Source: Fibrella aestuarina BUZ 2
Lineage (GTDB): Bacteria; Bacteroidota; Bacteroidia; Cytophagales; Spirosomataceae
DNA length: 64,000 nucleotides
NCBI RefSeq assembly: GCF_000331105.1
Contig: NC_020054.1
Coordinates: 1,415,698-1,479,697, forward strand
Direction of reading: 5' to 3'
The translations under genes and the position numbers were made by a program. The notes beneath the pieces are model-generated. The model saw only the letters and a list, made by a program, of their open reading frames with translations, ran no database searches and was not told where the DNA came from. Numbering within the stretch: position 1 is the stretch's first letter; each line of letters opens with the position of its first letter. Of the stretch, positions 52,634 to 62,884 are shown one piece after another.

Positions 52634-53764
52634 CTACAGTTTCATATGCCGCTCGGCGAGGTGATGGAAGGCCAGGCGTTGCTTGAGCTCTTCGGCTTCC
52701 TCGATGATCCGTTTGCCGTCGCCGGTGTCGTAGTCATTCAGCATCAGGCCTTTTCCTTCGGCAATCGCTTTGTCGGGCTGATCGAGCAGCAGGTACAGCC
52801 GACCCAGGTTGAAGAAGGCCGAATAGCGCATCTTCCGGTCAGGCTTATCCGCCTTGGTATATTTTGTTTTCAGGGATTCGAAGTACTCGATCAGTGGTTG
52901 CAGGTCATTGGTCAGAGCCGTTAAGGGCTCGGTCGCTTTCATCGTTTTCGACAAGGCCTGCACGGCTTTGATGGCTTCCTGCTGCACGGCATACTCCGGG
53001 TGATTGTCGGAGTCGAGAATCCAGAGGAACTGCTTGTCGCTGATGGGAACGTACCCATAGAGATCGGCCAGTTTGCCGTTAACCTGATCGACACTGAGGT
53101 TGACGAAGTCGTTGATGAAGTTGCGCCGAATCACCTCCTGTGCGTCCCGGTAAGCGCGTGAAGCGTCGACAACCGACCGATACTCACCCGACCGATAGGT
53201 GAACACTCGGTAGAGATTATTGTCGGCTACCGTCGTGATGGTGGGTACGTCGGTATTCGACGTGGCCTTGGCCAGAAAACGGTTGGCTGGGGCGGCATCG
53301 GCTGTGGCTTTGGGCTTCTCACCGGCTTTTGGGCCTCTGATCTGAAACTCACCCTGACCAGCGTAGGTGGCCACCTGCCGGTAATAATAATTGGTGCCCG
53401 TCACCTTACCGTCCCGGTCCTTTACCTGCTCGGTGCGGGTTTCGATGTCTGATTTCAGAAACCGCAAATCGGCCAGTTTGATGGTCACCCCGACGGTTGG
53501 GTCTCGCTCGACTTTCTCATAACCCGACAGACCGATTTTCTGATAAACGGCATCCGACGGGTAACTGTCGGCGATCATGGGCGAGGCTTCTACGCGCACG
53601 CCATAGGTACGTTGATCGGGTGCTACGTACTCGCGCGGGAGTTGAATGTAACTGACGTCGTAGTTGAACTTGTCGAGGTCGACTTTCTGGGCAGCAGATG
53701 ACCCGCAAACCAGTAGGAGCAGGCCAATACCGGCGCTGCCAGCTTGTAGTAGCTGTGTATGCAT
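52634..53764 (-). CDS. Hypothetical secreted protein
   Basis: A 376-residue exported protein that I do not recognise. The ATG at 53764 begins a signal (MHTQLLQAGSAGIGLLLLVCGSSAAQK); the longer frame to 53821 adds an unneeded 19 residues. The mature part starts KVDLDKFNYDVSYIQLPREYV, a pattern shared with a Cytophagales family of unknown role. Residues about 240-376 are helical with TPR-like character (AVQQEAIKAVQALSKTM, YSAFFNLGRLYLLLDQPDKAIAEGKGLM), ending in a charged tail. Periplasmic or surface location is likely. Confidence 0.78.
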   Translation of the reverse strand: MHTQLLQAGSAGIGLLLLVCGSSAAQKVDLDKFNYDVSYIQLPREYVAPDQRTYGVRVEASPMIADSYPSDAVYQKIGLSGYEKVERDPTVGVTIKLADLRFLKSDIETRTEQVKDRDGKVTGTNYYYRQVATYAGQGEFQIRGPKAGEKPKATADAAPANRFLAKATSNTDVPTITTVADNNLYRVFTYRSGEYRSVVDASRAYRDAQEVIRRNFINDFVNLSVDQVNGKLADLYGYVPISDKQFLWILDSDNHPEYAVQQEAIKAVQALSKTMKATEPLTALTNDLQPLIEYFESLKTKYTKADKPDRKMRYSAFFNLGRLYLLLDQPDKAIAEGKGLMLNDYDTGDGKRIIEEAEELKQRLAFHHLAERHMKL

Positions 53765-53833
53765 AAGCAGAAGGTATAAAGAGGATTGCCCGCAAAGATA
53801 GAGGGGGCCTTTGTTCACCAACTGCTTATTTAT

Positions 53834-54085
53834 TTAACAATCACAGGAGTAATTGGCGTAGCCCGGAAACAACGGCGATAACCGGCCAGCGATGCTGATC
53901 ACCCGGTCGAGCGGGATGTGTTGCCCGTCGGCGAGGTCAAGCGTATCGGTGCCGTTTTGGGTGCCGACGCCCAGCACAAGCGCATCGGTTTTGATAAACT
54001 CATTCAGATCGGTCAGGTATTCCAGCCGAACGAATTTGCGCGGTTCAACGGTGGCTTTAAAACCAGAAAGGTCATTCGTCGTCAT
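53834..54085 (-). CDS. Small beta-barrel protein, possibly Rho-binding antiterminator-like
   Basis: An 83-residue protein with a strand pattern KFVRLEYLTDLNEFIKTDALVLGVGTQNGTDTLDLADGQHIPLDRVISI, which is close in shape to the Rof Sm-like fold (the 'DGxxIxLDRIxSI' ending is typical). It ends in SCDC. I chose ATG 54085; the ATG at 54106 lies inside a dispersed repeat-like region (TGACTATCAATGACC) shared with 61990-62012, so the upstream part is doubtful. Rof inhibits Rho; whether this one does is an inference only. Confidence 0.6.
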   Translation of the reverse strand: MTTNDLSGFKATVEPRKFVRLEYLTDLNEFIKTDALVLGVGTQNGTDTLDLADGQHIPLDRVISIAGRLSPLFPGYANYSCDC

Positions 54086-54179
54086 GTTGTGGTCATTGAT
54101 AGTCATTCATTGCTATAACAAACGGTGAGCAAAAAATGACTATTTACTGACGACAAATGACCAGGAATGACCTTCCTTT

Positions 54180-55460
54180 CTATTCCGCGCGGCTCAGATC
54201 GCGTGTGAACTCGCGCAGGAGTTGCTCTTTCATGGCGATCTTCCGCTTCTGCGTGTTGATCTTGTTGAGCACCTGCTTGTCTTCGGGGTTTTCCGGGTCG
54301 AGGCTGTCGATATCCTGCATGGCAAATTGCAGGTCGCTCTTCTCGCGTTTTACCAGGTACTCCATCTCGCGGATCTTGGTCCGCAGCTGCTCGGCGGTAC
54401 TTTTCACGCTGAACGCGGGGTATTTCCGGTCGAGCACCCGGATCAGGTAGCTCAGTTCGAAGATTTTGTCGCAGGCCCCGCGGAATCGCTCGTTCACGAT
54501 CTTGTCCTGCATCTTGAACGGCACCTTGATCTCCTTCCAGGCGTTGAGGAGTTCTTTGGCCCGGCTGGCCGAGTTGAAGATCTCTTTGTCGGGTACTTTG
54601 GCGAGTTTCTCGGCTTCTTCGGCCATGCGGGTCTGCTGCTCCACACGCGGGTCAACGCGCTTCTGGATCACAATCCCTTTCACCTCATTGTACTTATTGA
54701 ATACGTTCTGCACCACGCGTTTGAAGCGTTTTTGCAGTTTGCCACCCTTCTTGATGGGCACTTCGCCCACGTTTTTCCAGGCGTTGTTCAGCTTCCGAAT
54801 CTCCTGATACGACGCGTCGATATCGGAGTTGCGGGCAGCGCGTTCGGCCAGTCGGATAAGCTCGTCGTACTGGTCGAGGCGCTCCTGAATGACCTTGTTC
54901 TGTTCGTTGAAGAACTCGCGCCGCCGCTGGAAAAAGCCGTCTAGTAAATTTTGGAACTGCTCCTCAACTTCAGCCTCGATGGCCTTATCGACAGGGCCGG
55001 TTTTGATCCACTTGGTCTTGATCTCCTGGAGGGCATCGGCAACGGGTTTCCAGTCGTCGCTGCTGGCGATGGCTTCGGCTTCACCGATGAGCGCCCGCTT
55101 AATTTCCAGGTTCTTAAGCTGGTTGGTATGGATCAGCCCCGACAGCACGTCTTCGAGTTGATCGAGGCGATCGAGTAGGGGAGGGAAATCGCCGATGGCG
55201 TCAAAGCTCAGTAGTTTCTTGCGCAACTGGAGCAGCTTCGTCAGGTAGGACCCTTTGTTCTGCGCCTGCTCAACCTCATCTTCCAGTTGAGCCACCTTGT
55301 TTTGAGCGATAATAAAGCGATTCTTGAAATAATCGAGTGCTTCCTGCTCGGTGCGTTTCACTTCGCCGATCCGGCGATCAGGATAGTCGAGGTAGCCTTT
55401 TAAAAATACCTGCCCGTCTACGACGTAACCGTATTCGTCTACCAAAGAAGCTTGTTCCAT
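54180..55460 (-). CDS. DUF349 domain-containing protein
   Basis: A 426-residue cytosolic coiled-coil protein with several DUF349 repeats, each about 70 residues with a W-K-x-x-G/P pattern (ALQEIKTKWIKTGPVDKAIE, EIRKLNNAWKNVGEVPIKKG, LLNAWKEIKVPFKMQDKIV). It is rich in Lys and Glu. Bacteroidota members are common and generally precede a translation factor or a kinase; their function is unknown, though an RNA- or ribosome-binding role has been suggested by context. It is divergent from ettA, with starts 69 bp apart. Confidence 0.92.
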   Translation of the reverse strand: MEQASLVDEYGYVVDGQVFLKGYLDYPDRRIGEVKRTEQEALDYFKNRFIIAQNKVAQLEDEVEQAQNKGSYLTKLLQLRKKLLSFDAIGDFPPLLDRLDQLEDVLSGLIHTNQLKNLEIKRALIGEAEAIASSDDWKPVADALQEIKTKWIKTGPVDKAIEAEVEEQFQNLLDGFFQRRREFFNEQNKVIQERLDQYDELIRLAERAARNSDIDASYQEIRKLNNAWKNVGEVPIKKGGKLQKRFKRVVQNVFNKYNEVKGIVIQKRVDPRVEQQTRMAEEAEKLAKVPDKEIFNSASRAKELLNAWKEIKVPFKMQDKIVNERFRGACDKIFELSYLIRVLDRKYPAFSVKSTAEQLRTKIREMEYLVKREKSDLQFAMQDIDSLDPENPEDKQVLNKINTQKRKIAMKEQLLREFTRDLSRAE

Positions 55461-55529
55461 TTTTCCTTACTGAAGGGTCGTTTCGGGGTGAATTGTCGAT
55501 ATTTGCCCCACCACAAACATAGGCAAAAA

Positions 55530-57197
<1,668 letters not shown>

Positions 57198-57225
57198 TAA
57201 CGAAGGTCACTGACCTATATCGGTT

Positions 57226-59616
57226 GTGAACAAACTGGCAACGTACCTACGCACGCATCGCTGGCCGACGATCGTGCTGGGTACGTTGCTTTGTTTGTGG
57301 GGGCTGGATCGGCTTTTTCCGCCACCCATTCAGGTGCCTTACTCGACCATCGTAACGGCGGCCGACGGGACGACGCTGCACGCCTTTCTGAGCCGCGACG
57401 ATAAATGGCGGCTCTATGCCACGCTTGACGAGATTACGCCCCGAATGCAACAGACGATTCTGCAAAAAGAAGATCGCTGGTTCCGGTGGCATTGGGGCGT
57501 GAATCCGGTGTCGATGGTGCGGGCGGCGGGGCGCAACCTGCTGTCGGGCAAACGCACGTCGGGCGCGTCGACGATCACCATGCAGGTGGTGCGCCTGCTG
57601 GAACCCCGCCCCCGAACGTATGGGAGCAAGTTGATTGAAATCGCCCGGGCGATGCAGTTGGAAGCCCATTTGTCGAAAGACGAAATCCTGCAACTGTACT
57701 TGAATCTCGTGCCCTATGGCGGCAATGTGGAGGGCATCAAATCGGCGTCATTGCTGTATTTCGGGAAACCGCCGCAGCTGCTGAGTCTGGCCGAGATTAC
57801 GGCGCTGGCGATCATTCCCAACCGGCCGTCGAGTCTGCGGCTGGGCGAGCAAAATGCGGCCATCGTGCAGGCGCGGAATGCCTGGTTGCGCCGGTTTGCG
57901 GAGGCGGGTACGTTCGATTCAACTGCGATCAACGACGCGCTGGCCGAACCACTGACGGCCCACCGCCAACCTGCTCCCAATCTGGCGCCGCATCTAAGCC
58001 TGCGCCTACGCGCCGAACAGCCCCACGTACCCATCATCCGGTCGACGCTGAAACCAGCCGTCCAAACGGCGGCGGAACGGTTAGTTCGTCAGTACGTCGA
58101 CCGTGTCAAAGGGCAGAATATTCACAACGCGGCGGTGCTGGTGATCAACAACCAGACGGGTGCGGTGGAAGCCTACGTGGGGTCGGCCGATTTTGGAAAT
58201 ACGTTTGATGGCGGACAGGTCGACGGGGTGCGGGCGATACGGTCGCCGGGGAGTACGCTGAAACCGCTGCTCTACGCGCTGGCCTTCGATAAGGGGCTAA
58301 TTACGCCCAAAGCTAAACTTAACGACGTACCCACCAACTTCGCAGGGTACGAGCCCGACAACTACGACCGACATTTCAACGGCCCCGTTACGGCTGAATT
58401 TGCACTGGCCAACTCGCTCAATATTCCCGCCGTGAAATTGCTCCGCGACGTGTCGACGCCGGTGTTCGTGGCCAAACTGCGCGAAGCGGGCTTTCGAACG
58501 GTGCAAAAACAGGCCGACGATATGGGCCTATCGATGATTCTGGGGGGCTGTGGGGTGACGCTCGAAGAACTGACCCAAGCCTACACGGCCTTTGCCGCAC
58601 CCCAAACGACCAACGGCTCGTTGCGCCGGCTGCGGTACACCGTCAATAGTCGATCGACGCGGGACAAGGCCGAAGGCGATGACACCTCACCAACGGAACG
58701 GCTTTTCTCGCCCGAAGCGGCTTTTCTGGTCACCAACACCCTCACGCAACTCACCCGCCCCGACCTGCCCAATAATTTCGACAATAGCTACCGCCTGCCG
58801 CGCATCGCCTGGAAAACGGGTACGTCGTACGGGCGGCGCGATGCCTGGAGTATCGGCTACAACCGGCGCTATACCGTTGGGGTCTGGGTCGGCAACTTCT
58901 CAGGCGTGGGCGTTCCCGAACTGAGCGGGGCCAATACCGCCACACCACTCCTGTTCCAGGTGTTCAATGCCATCGATTACAACGCCCCGGCTGGTTGGTT
59001 TCGCCCCCCCGTTGGCGGCAAGCTGGCCCTTCGGCAAGTATGCCCCGAAAGCGGCGACGTACCCCGTGTGGATGCGCCCGAACGTACCTGCGTGGGGCGG
59101 GCCGTCGATTACTACATCATGGGTGTGTCGCGGTCGAGCCCGTGTCAGCATCAGGCGGTGGTCTGGACTAACGCCGTCGGCACCATGTCGTATTGTACTT
59201 ATTGCCGACCAACGAGTGGCGATTCACTAACGCGGGCCGTGGCGCGGCTGTACCCCAATCTGGCTCCGGAAGTGGTGGCATGGTACGCGGCGAGCCATCG
59301 GCCCTACGCCGCCATTCCGCCGCATAATCCGGCCTGCACGCGGGTGTTCGGGCAAGGAGCGCCGCCCACCATTACCAGCCTGAACGCGGGGAGTGAGTAC
59401 TTTATCGACCCAAAAAGCCCCGCCGACCTGGCGCTGACCTGCCAGACGGCCAACGACGTGCAGCAGGTGTATTGGTACTTGAACGACCGGCTGTTGCGTG
59501 GCGCCAAACCCACCGAGACGCTCTTCTTCCGCCCAACACCCGGTACGCTGACCGTATCGTGCGCCGATGACAAGGGCCGGGTCAGCAAGGTGCGGGTGCT
59601 GATCAAGCGAGGGTAA
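57226..59616 (+). CDS. pbpC: Penicillin-binding protein 1C
   Basis: PbpC, 796 residues, a bifunctional peptidoglycan synthase. It begins with GTG at 57226 (MNKLATYLRTHRW), with no ATG in frame nearby. A membrane anchor follows (IVLGTLLCLWGLDRLF). The transglycosylase domain has KEDRWFRWHWGVNP, SGASTITMQVVRLLE and EILQLYLNLVPYGGNVEGI. The transpeptidase domain has the SxxK motif STLK, SxN in ANSLNIPAV and KTG in WKTGTSYGRRD. A C-terminal BiPBP_C domain is present. The usual partner alpha-2-macroglobulin gene is not adjacent. This gene holds about eight copies of the iterated word in 2.4 kb. Confidence 0.95.
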   Translation: MNKLATYLRTHRWPTIVLGTLLCLWGLDRLFPPPIQVPYSTIVTAADGTTLHAFLSRDDKWRLYATLDEITPRMQQTILQKEDRWFRWHWGVNPVSMVRAAGRNLLSGKRTSGASTITMQVVRLLEPRPRTYGSKLIEIARAMQLEAHLSKDEILQLYLNLVPYGGNVEGIKSASLLYFGKPPQLLSLAEITALAIIPNRPSSLRLGEQNAAIVQARNAWLRRFAEAGTFDSTAINDALAEPLTAHRQPAPNLAPHLSLRLRAEQPHVPIIRSTLKPAVQTAAERLVRQYVDRVKGQNIHNAAVLVINNQTGAVEAYVGSADFGNTFDGGQVDGVRAIRSPGSTLKPLLYALAFDKGLITPKAKLNDVPTNFAGYEPDNYDRHFNGPVTAEFALANSLNIPAVKLLRDVSTPVFVAKLREAGFRTVQKQADDMGLSMILGGCGVTLEELTQAYTAFAAPQTTNGSLRRLRYTVNSRSTRDKAEGDDTSPTERLFSPEAAFLVTNTLTQLTRPDLPNNFDNSYRLPRIAWKTGTSYGRRDAWSIGYNRRYTVGVWVGNFSGVGVPELSGANTATPLLFQVFNAIDYNAPAGWFRPPVGGKLALRQVCPESGDVPRVDAPERTCVGRAVDYYIMGVSRSSPCQHQAVVWTNAVGTMSYCTYCRPTSGDSLTRAVARLYPNLAPEVVAWYAASHRPYAAIPPHNPACTRVFGQGAPPTITSLNAGSEYFIDPKSPADLALTCQTANDVQQVYWYLNDRLLRGAKPTETLFFRPTPGTLTVSCADDKGRVSKVRVLIKRG

Positions 59617-59664
59617 GGGCTAGCGCGAGCCGCTATCGGTCAGGGGGCTTCCTTTTTCCGTTAT

Positions 59665-59705
59665 TTCTTTACGTCCTTTGCGATAAACTTAGCGCCTTTG
59701 CGGTT
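59665..59705. repeat. 'CTTTGCG' repeat fragment before nuoI
   Basis: The text TTTACGTCCTTTGCGATAAA followed by CTTAGCGCCTTTGCGGTTTC matches the tandem 'CTTTGCGnnAAAnTTTGCG' repeat seen widely in Bacteroidota spacers. It lies immediately upstream of nuoI and may supply promoter-like TTTG elements. Confidence 0.5.
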
Positions 59706-59715
59706 TCTAAAGCAC

Positions 59716-61104
59716 ATGGCTTACTTCGAGGACATACGCGACGGGATCAAAACGACCTGGAAAGGCCTGAGCCTGACGATGCGTCACCTGCGCGAGGCTA
59801 CCCGCCGTCGGCAACCCCTGGGCGTTGAGGGGAACAACTATTTTGAGCAGGCAACCGGCCTCGTGACGGTACAGTACCCCCACGAAAAAATGCCCATTCC
59901 CGACAATGGGCGCTACCGGCTGCACAACGAGATGGACGATTGCATTGTCTGTGACAAATGCGCCAAAATCTGCCCCGTCGACTGCATCACCATCGATCCC
60001 ATCAAAGCAACCGGGGAAGTTGGGCGGGCTTCCGATGGGTCGCCCATCCGGCTCTATGCGGCTAAATTCGACATCGACATGGCCAAGTGCTGCTACTGTG
60101 GCCTGTGCACGGTGGTCTGCCCGACGGAATGCCTGACGATGGAGAAAACCTTCGATTACAGCACCTACGAACTCTCGCAGCTCAACTACGCCTTCGCCAA
60201 CCTGACGCCTGAGCAGGCCGACGAAAAACGGGCTTTGTATGAACAATACGTACAGGAGAAAGAAGCAGCCAAAGCGGTAAAACCCGTGGCACCTGTTGCC
60301 GAGCCAGCTGCTGAAGCCAAACCTGCCTTCCGGCCCGGTATGAAACCGGCTTCCAAACCGGCTGCTGAGACGGCCACGCCAGCCCCCACGGCTGACGTAC
60401 CCAACGTACCTGAAGCAACCGAACCAGCCGTAGCACCAACGGCTGATGTGCCAGCCAAACCGCGTCCGGCGTTCCGGCCCGGCATGAAACCAAAGCCCGC
60501 CACTGAGGCGGTTGCACCCGCCGAAACCCCCGTAGTGCCGCCAACGGAACCGGCTGCCGAAACGCCTGCCGCTCCGACCTCTGCCGATGTGGCGCCCAAA
60601 CCAAAGCCCGCCTTCCGGCCAACGATGAAGCCGCCGGTAGCCAAACCGGAGCCAATCGAGGAGACGCCCACGGCCGATGCCACGCCCGCCGAAGCCGAAG
60701 CCATCGCCATGCAGGATGTAGCCGAGCAGCCGGGCGTAACGGAGCCCATCGCCGAGGCTCTGCCCGAGCCAACTCCCGCGCCCAAACCGCGCCCGGCGTT
60801 CAAGCCCACGATGAAGCCCGCCGCCAAACCTATTGCGGACGCGCCCGCTACGCCGGAGCCGGTAGCCGAAACACCATCGAATGCGGCCACGCCCGACGTA
60901 CCGGCAAAGCCGAAACCCGCGTTCCGCCCGACGATGAAGCCCGCAAAACCCGCCGCGCCGCCCACGGCCGACGTGCCGCCTGCTGCCGAACCCGCGTCAT
61001 CGGATACGCCTGCGCCATCCGCTGCCGACGACGCCTCATCAACCGACTCACCGACGCCAAAACCCAAACCTGCGTTCCGGCCCACCATGAAGCCAAAGCA
61101 GTAA
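59716..61104 (+). CDS. nuoI: NADH-quinone oxidoreductase subunit I with a long repeat-containing tail
   Basis: NuoI, 462 residues, about 270 longer than usual. Residues 1-185 are the normal two [4Fe-4S] ferredoxin subunit of complex I, with ligands C76, C79, C82, C86 and C125, C128, C131, C135. Then a disordered Pro/Ala/Thr/Lys-rich tail (about 190-462) holds six copies of PAF[RK]P[GT]MKP at 203-211, 251-259, 298-306, 360-368, 401-409 and 452-460. The ATG at 59716 fits the family (MAYFEDIRDGIKTTWKGLSL). It starts a tight nuoI-J-K group. The tail's role is unknown. The long minus-strand open frame under the tail is a shadow of its repetitive codons. Confidence 0.95.
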   Translation: MAYFEDIRDGIKTTWKGLSLTMRHLREATRRRQPLGVEGNNYFEQATGLVTVQYPHEKMPIPDNGRYRLHNEMDDCIVCDKCAKICPVDCITIDPIKATGEVGRASDGSPIRLYAAKFDIDMAKCCYCGLCTVVCPTECLTMEKTFDYSTYELSQLNYAFANLTPEQADEKRALYEQYVQEKEAAKAVKPVAPVAEPAAEAKPAFRPGMKPASKPAAETATPAPTADVPNVPEATEPAVAPTADVPAKPRPAFRPGMKPKPATEAVAPAETPVVPPTEPAAETPAAPTSADVAPKPKPAFRPTMKPPVAKPEPIEETPTADATPAEAEAIAMQDVAEQPGVTEPIAEALPEPTPAPKPRPAFKPTMKPAAKPIADAPATPEPVAETPSNAATPDVPAKPKPAFRPTMKPAKPAAPPTADVPPAAEPASSDTPAPSAADDASSTDSPTPKPKPAFRPTMKPKQ

Positions 61105-61111
61105 TACCCAC

Positions 61112-61648
61112 ATGGACCTAACGGCTCTTGTTTTCTTTCTCTTTATCGTCCTCACGCTCGGGGGCGCGGCCACGGTGTTGCTGACGCGCAACGTCTTGTA
61201 TGCAGCCTATTCGCTGTTGTTGGCCCTGATTGGCGTGGCCGGTCTATTTGTGTTTGCGAGCGCCGATTTTCTGGCCGTGTCGCAATTGGTGATTTACGTG
61301 GGGGGCGTGCTGGTGCTGGTATTGTTCGGCGTCATGCTGACCAACAAGCCCGTGCGGTCCTCATCGCCTGCGTCCGACGTACCCAGCGAGCGCTCCAATG
61401 CCATTTTGACCGAGATTCGGCAACCCTGGCTGGCGCTGGCGCTGGCGGGCGGCCTGTTCTGGGGCCTTTTTCGTCTGCTGGCCAATGCCCATTTTGTGAT
61501 GTTTGACCGGCCGCTGCCAACTCCCGCCACCAGTATCGACACCATCGGGCGGCAACTCATGACCGAATACTTGTTGCCCTTCGAAATTATCAGTATCCTG
61601 CTGCTGGTCGCGCTGGTGGGGGCAGGCTTTTTGGCGAAAAAACGGTAA
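61112..61648 (+). CDS. nuoJ: NADH-quinone oxidoreductase subunit J
   Basis: NuoJ, 178 residues, a membrane subunit of complex I with five predicted helices: TALVFFLFIVLTLGGAATVLL, AAYSLLLALIGVAGLFVFAS, QLVIYVGGVLVLVLFGVML (the conserved YVGGVLVLFLF block), WLALALAGGLFWGLFRLL and EIISILLLVALVGAGFLA. It begins 7 bp after nuoI and ends 3 bp before nuoK, so the group is one operon. The proton path is shared with NuoK and NuoA. Confidence 0.96.
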   Translation: MDLTALVFFLFIVLTLGGAATVLLTRNVLYAAYSLLLALIGVAGLFVFASADFLAVSQLVIYVGGVLVLVLFGVMLTNKPVRSSSPASDVPSERSNAILTEIRQPWLALALAGGLFWGLFRLLANAHFVMFDRPLPTPATSIDTIGRQLMTEYLLPFEIISILLLVALVGAGFLAKKR

Positions 61649-61651
61649 ACG

Positions 61652-61963
61652 ATGCAACCTCACTACGCTGGTTATCTGATTCTTACGGCGGCGGCGCTGT
61701 TCAGCATAGGGCTGGCCGTTGTGCTCACCAAACGGCATGCGGTGGTCGTGCTGATGGGTATTGAACTGATGCTCAACGCCGTCAACCTGAACCTCGTCGC
61801 GTTCAGCCAATATGACCCCGACCGGCTCCAGGGGCAGGTCTTTTCGCTCTTCGTGATGGTCGTTGCGGCGGCTGAAGCGGCGGTAGCGCTGGCGCTCATC
61901 ATTCAGGTATACCGCCACGCCCGCACGGTCCAACTCGACGAACTGGATGAATTGAAGAACTAG
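61652..61963 (+). CDS. nuoK: NADH-quinone oxidoreductase subunit K
   Basis: NuoK, 103 residues, a three-helix membrane subunit of complex I. The conserved glutamate in the second helix (VVLMGIELMLNAVNLNLVAF) and the third-helix residue (AAAEAAVALALIIQVYRH) used in proton transfer are present. Length is standard. It follows nuoJ by 3 bp. A 16-bp inverted repeat follows its stop, so the operon may end here or attenuate before the oxygenase gene. Confidence 0.97.
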   Translation: MQPHYAGYLILTAAALFSIGLAVVLTKRHAVVVLMGIELMLNAVNLNLVAFSQYDPDRLQGQVFSLFVMVVAAAEAAVALALIIQVYRHARTVQLDELDELKN

Positions 61964-61967
61964 TCAG

Positions 61968-62068
61968 TTGCCTTCGGCGTCATATGCTGAGCGTCATTAA
62001 TAGTCATTGATTGTTTTTTACAACGGATGACCCGCAGCGGCGGACCGCACCAATGACGCCGAAGGCAA
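61968..62068. repeat. Inverted repeat between nuoK and the oxygenase gene
   Basis: Perfect 16-bp arms TTGCCTTCGGCGTCAT (61968-61983) and its complement (62053-62068) enclose 69 bases. Inside, the text GTCATTAATAGTCATTGATT (61993-62012) resembles 54090-54112. It starts 5 bp after the nuoK stop. Confidence 0.65.
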
Positions 62069-62096
62069 ATGACAATGAATAACGCGCAGCTAACCC

Positions 62097-62732
62097 ATGA
62101 CCCATCTATTTGAACCGCTGATTGACGGTATTCTGGAAAAAGGATACGGGGTCGTCGATGAGTTTTTGACGCCCGACGAAGTAACGTACCTGCGCCAACG
62201 ACTGCACGAGCGGCACCGGGCGGGCGAATTTCGCGAAGCCGGTATTGGCCGGGCGGCCGAACCGAACGGACAGGCTACCGTTGAGAAGCAGATTCGGGGC
62301 GATGAGATCGTCTGGCTGGATCTGGCCACGGCCACGCCGGAAGAAACGGCCTTCCTGAATCGCATTCAGCAGTTTATCGACTACCTGAATCAGACTTGCT
62401 ACCTCGGCCTCCGCGATTACGAACTCCACTACGCCCGCTACCCGGTGGGTACGTTCTACCGCCGCCACCTCGATCGGTTCCGTACCGACTCGAAACGTCG
62501 GCTGTCGGTGATCACGTACCTGAACGACAACTGGCAACCCACCGACGGTGGACAGCTAGCCGTGTACGTACCGCAGCCCGGACGCGGGACCGCGGACGGC
62601 ACCGAGCAAACCGTACCGATCGACCCCATCGGTGGTCGCCTCGTCTGCTTCGATAGCGGCCTGCTCGAACACGAAGTACTGCCCGCCACCCGCGACCGCC
62701 TCAGCATCACCGGCTGGCTACGCACCGCCTGA
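62097..62732 (+). CDS. 2OG-Fe(II) oxygenase (prolyl 4-hydroxylase-like)
   Basis: A 211-residue 2-oxoglutarate/Fe(II) dioxygenase of the SM-20/PHD-like group. The iron triad is HLD in YRRHLDRF and the later His in GLLEHEVLP; the 2OG-binding arginine is in RDRLSITGWLRT. The region TDGGQLAVYVPQPG is typical. It probably hydroxylates a protein or small molecule; prolines in a protein would be a natural guess. It lies between nuoK and nuoL, 133 bp after nuoK, and the next gene starts 152 bp after it. Its neighbour NuoI has a proline-rich tail, which makes a functional link tempting but speculative. Confidence 0.9.
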   Translation: MTHLFEPLIDGILEKGYGVVDEFLTPDEVTYLRQRLHERHRAGEFREAGIGRAAEPNGQATVEKQIRGDEIVWLDLATATPEETAFLNRIQQFIDYLNQTCYLGLRDYELHYARYPVGTFYRRHLDRFRTDSKRRLSVITYLNDNWQPTDGGQLAVYVPQPGRGTADGTEQTVPIDPIGGRLVCFDSGLLEHEVLPATRDRLSITGWLRTA

Positions 62733-62884
62733 TATATCCTGAATAGCTAAGCCAATCTGGAGGCTATGGTGGGTGCCTTGGCTAGGCGAAACCCTCGTTT
62801 ATCGGCTACACCAACAGGAAATCCCGGTTTGTTTTACGCCCGGCTTAACCGGATATTTGCGGCCAACTTGATGTACCGCCTGCT

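Noticed and set aside
60186..61088. 300-codon minus-strand frame opposite the nuoI tail
   Set aside because: Gly/Ala/Ser-only low complexity is the shadow of the Pro/Ala codons of the tail.
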